Part shown: one piece after another, positions 63,002 through 64,000 of the stretch | Layout of the letters: each line of letters starts with the position of its first letter | Position numbering within the stretch: the first letter of the stretch is position 1 | Assembly: GCF_001465345.1 (NCBI RefSeq) | Contig: NZ_CP013655.1 | Span: forward strand, 1-64,000 | Length of the DNA: 64,000 nucleotides | Reading direction: 5' to 3' | Source of the DNA: Enterococcus rotai | Lineage (GTDB): Bacteria; Bacillota; Bacilli; Lactobacillales; Enterococcaceae | The notes under the pieces: model-generated | Told to the model about the DNA's origin: nothing | Databases searched by the model: none | What the model saw: the letters and a program-made list of their open reading frames with translations, nothing else | Translations under genes and position numbers: made by a program

Positions 63002-64000
63002 TTGACCACTTTAGAAGATTTGTTAAAAATACCAAGATTTTCTGATCTAAAATTATTAACTAACCCTACAAATGCCAATACCATCGTTGAAAGTATTGAA
63101 ATTTCTGAGACACCTGATGTGGCCAATTTTATTCCGAAGAAAATTTTTCTTTTAACGACCGCGATGGTTTACAAAAATAATCAAATAGAACTTTTTACCT
63201 TGATTGATTCTTTAAAAGAACAAGAAGCAGCTGGGATCGGTATCAAGGTTGGGCGTTTTATTGAAACAATTGATCCTGCTATTATCGATTATGCCAATGA
63301 GATCAATTTTCCTGTCGTTCAAGTGCCTAGCACTCAGCCTTTAGGGGCTTTGTTGCACCAATTGCTAAATTACTTGTGGGATACTAAAACAGAGCAGTTA
63401 AGTTATGCGTTAGATATTCAAAAGCGCTTTTCTGATTTGCTGATTCATGATGTAAGTATTGCTCGTTTTATCGCAGATTTTGGTAAAATGATCAATACAC
63501 CTGTGATTTTATTAAGTCCTTATCGTAAAGTGATTGCTCATTCAAAACATTTTACCCAGACGTCAAAGCCTGCTGAATATTATGTTGAACAACTCGTTAG
63601 TAAATATGACAACTGGAATGAAGATAATCATGCCTCCTTTATGATCAAAGATCTAAATCAAGAACCATTACAGATTGCCGGATTTTCAGTTACGGTAAAT
63701 AGCTATTTTCCACATCACTTACTGATTTTAAACCCACAGCAAGTTCCTTATCCAATGTCGGAGTTTGCAGTTGAACAGGCCTGTTTAGTCTTGTCTTTTA
63801 TGTTGTATAAGAATCAAAAAGTTCAGGAATCACTAGATTTTCTTAAAAGTGATTTTTTAGGTCAACTCGTTGAATACCAACAAACACCTCATCAGTCCAG
63901 ACGTGATTGGCTCGATCTTGGTACCAATTATGGATTAAAGAAAAGTACACAGTATCAGGTTGTTTATGCTGCATGTAGTCAAACTACTGCTACTGCTACA
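63002..64000 (+). CDS. pucR: PucR-family transcriptional regulator (cut by window end)
   Basis: The frame starts at TTG (63002) with TTAGGAGGG 6 nt upstream and stays open to the window end (333 codons). The N-terminal domain (TTLEDLLKIPRFSDLKLLTN, then IFLLTTAMVYKNNQIELFTL, GIGIKVGRFIETIDPAIIDY and INFPVVQVPSTQPLGALLHQ) is that of PucR-type purine-catabolism activators. A GAF-like middle part follows, and the C-terminal HTH (HTH_30) would lie beyond the window. It is divergent from the allantoin cluster and probably activates it, with allantoin or a related ureide as effector (family knowledge). Confidence 0.85.
   Translation, partial: MTTLEDLLKIPRFSDLKLLTNPTNANTIVESIEISETPDVANFIPKKIFLLTTAMVYKNNQIELFTLIDSLKEQEAAGIGIKVGRFIETIDPAIIDYANEINFPVVQVPSTQPLGALLHQLLNYLWDTKTEQLSYALDIQKRFSDLLIHDVSIARFIADFGKMINTPVILLSPYRKVIAHSKHFTQTSKPAEYYVEQLVSKYDNWNEDNHASFMIKDLNQEPLQIAGFSVTVNSYFPHHLLILNPQQVPYPMSEFAVEQACLVLSFMLYKNQKVQESLDFLKSDFLGQLVEYQQTPHQSRRDWLDLGTNYGLKKSTQYQVVYAACSQTTATAT

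Noticed and set aside
62869-63126. 85-codon minus-strand frame over the last hairpin unit and pucR start
   Set aside because: Covers repeat DNA and the antisense of pucR; no start signal.

Overview
The window looks like a chromosomal segment of a low-GC Gram-positive bacterium, most probably an Enterococcus. The evidence is the pcrA-ligA-gatCAB-dagK gene order, WxL-domain surface proteins, full-length Mga-type regulators, an allantoin/purine-catabolism cluster and strong AGGAGG ribosome binding sites. I cannot name the species. No rRNA or tRNA gene was recognised.

Region 1 (1-9.5 kb) is an accessory surface-protein locus. A small WxL protein (cut by the window edge), a 1067-residue WxL protein and an unorthodox winged-helix regulator read leftward. 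Beside them is a tyrosine recombinase gene enclosed by two 29-bp inverted sites, each made of palindromic arms around a 7-bp asymmetric core. Two Mga-like regulators read rightward on the other side. The layout is what a self-inverting phase switch would look like and is the strongest candidate here for an undescribed system.

Region 2 (9.5-17.6 kb) starts with a four-gene persulfide-response operon: rhodanese, CoA-disulfide/persulfide reductase with a rhodanese tail, rhodanese, and a CstR-like sensor. A CsoR/CstR-type operator precedes it. Next come a membrane-anchored GH73 glucosaminidase, an OmpR/HisKA two-component system and a large lipoprotein glycosidase. The two enzyme genes share an identically spaced upstream motif, suggesting a small regulon.

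Region 3 (17.6-30 kb) is mixed accessory DNA. It holds a type VII secretion effector island: a WXG100 gene broken by a templated inverted duplication, a TslA-like lipase effector with two small partner genes, two paralogous candidate immunity proteins and a truncated effector copy. It also holds decayed gene remnants, an EEP-family hydrolase, a MerR/SDR pair with a textbook 19-bp-spacer promoter, and a 1.4-kb non-coding stretch with two tandem homologous small-RNA units.

Region 4 (30-44.4 kb) is mostly core: MerR regulator, a frameshifted YdcF-family gene, rlmD with a coupled 42-residue peptide, deoxynucleoside kinase with pnuC, dagK, gatCAB, ligA and pcrA.

Region 5 (44.6-51.8 kb) has an orphan type I-C-like CRISPR array with a recognisable leader but no cas genes in view, a cytoplasmic alpha-amylase, the fruR-fruK-fruA fructose operon and an SDR gene.

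Region 6 (51.9-64 kb) has one unrecognised gene and then the allantoin/purine cluster: a PucG-like aminotransferase, an MFS transporter, a DAACS symporter, an NCS1 permease, allantoinase and a second MFS transporter, all leftward. A PucR-type regulator is divergent and cut by the window end. A family of about 120-bp hairpin units, arranged as tandem arrays of three or four, occurs at three intergenic sites (between fruK and fruA, between allantoinase and permease, and before pucR) and is the second notable structural signal.
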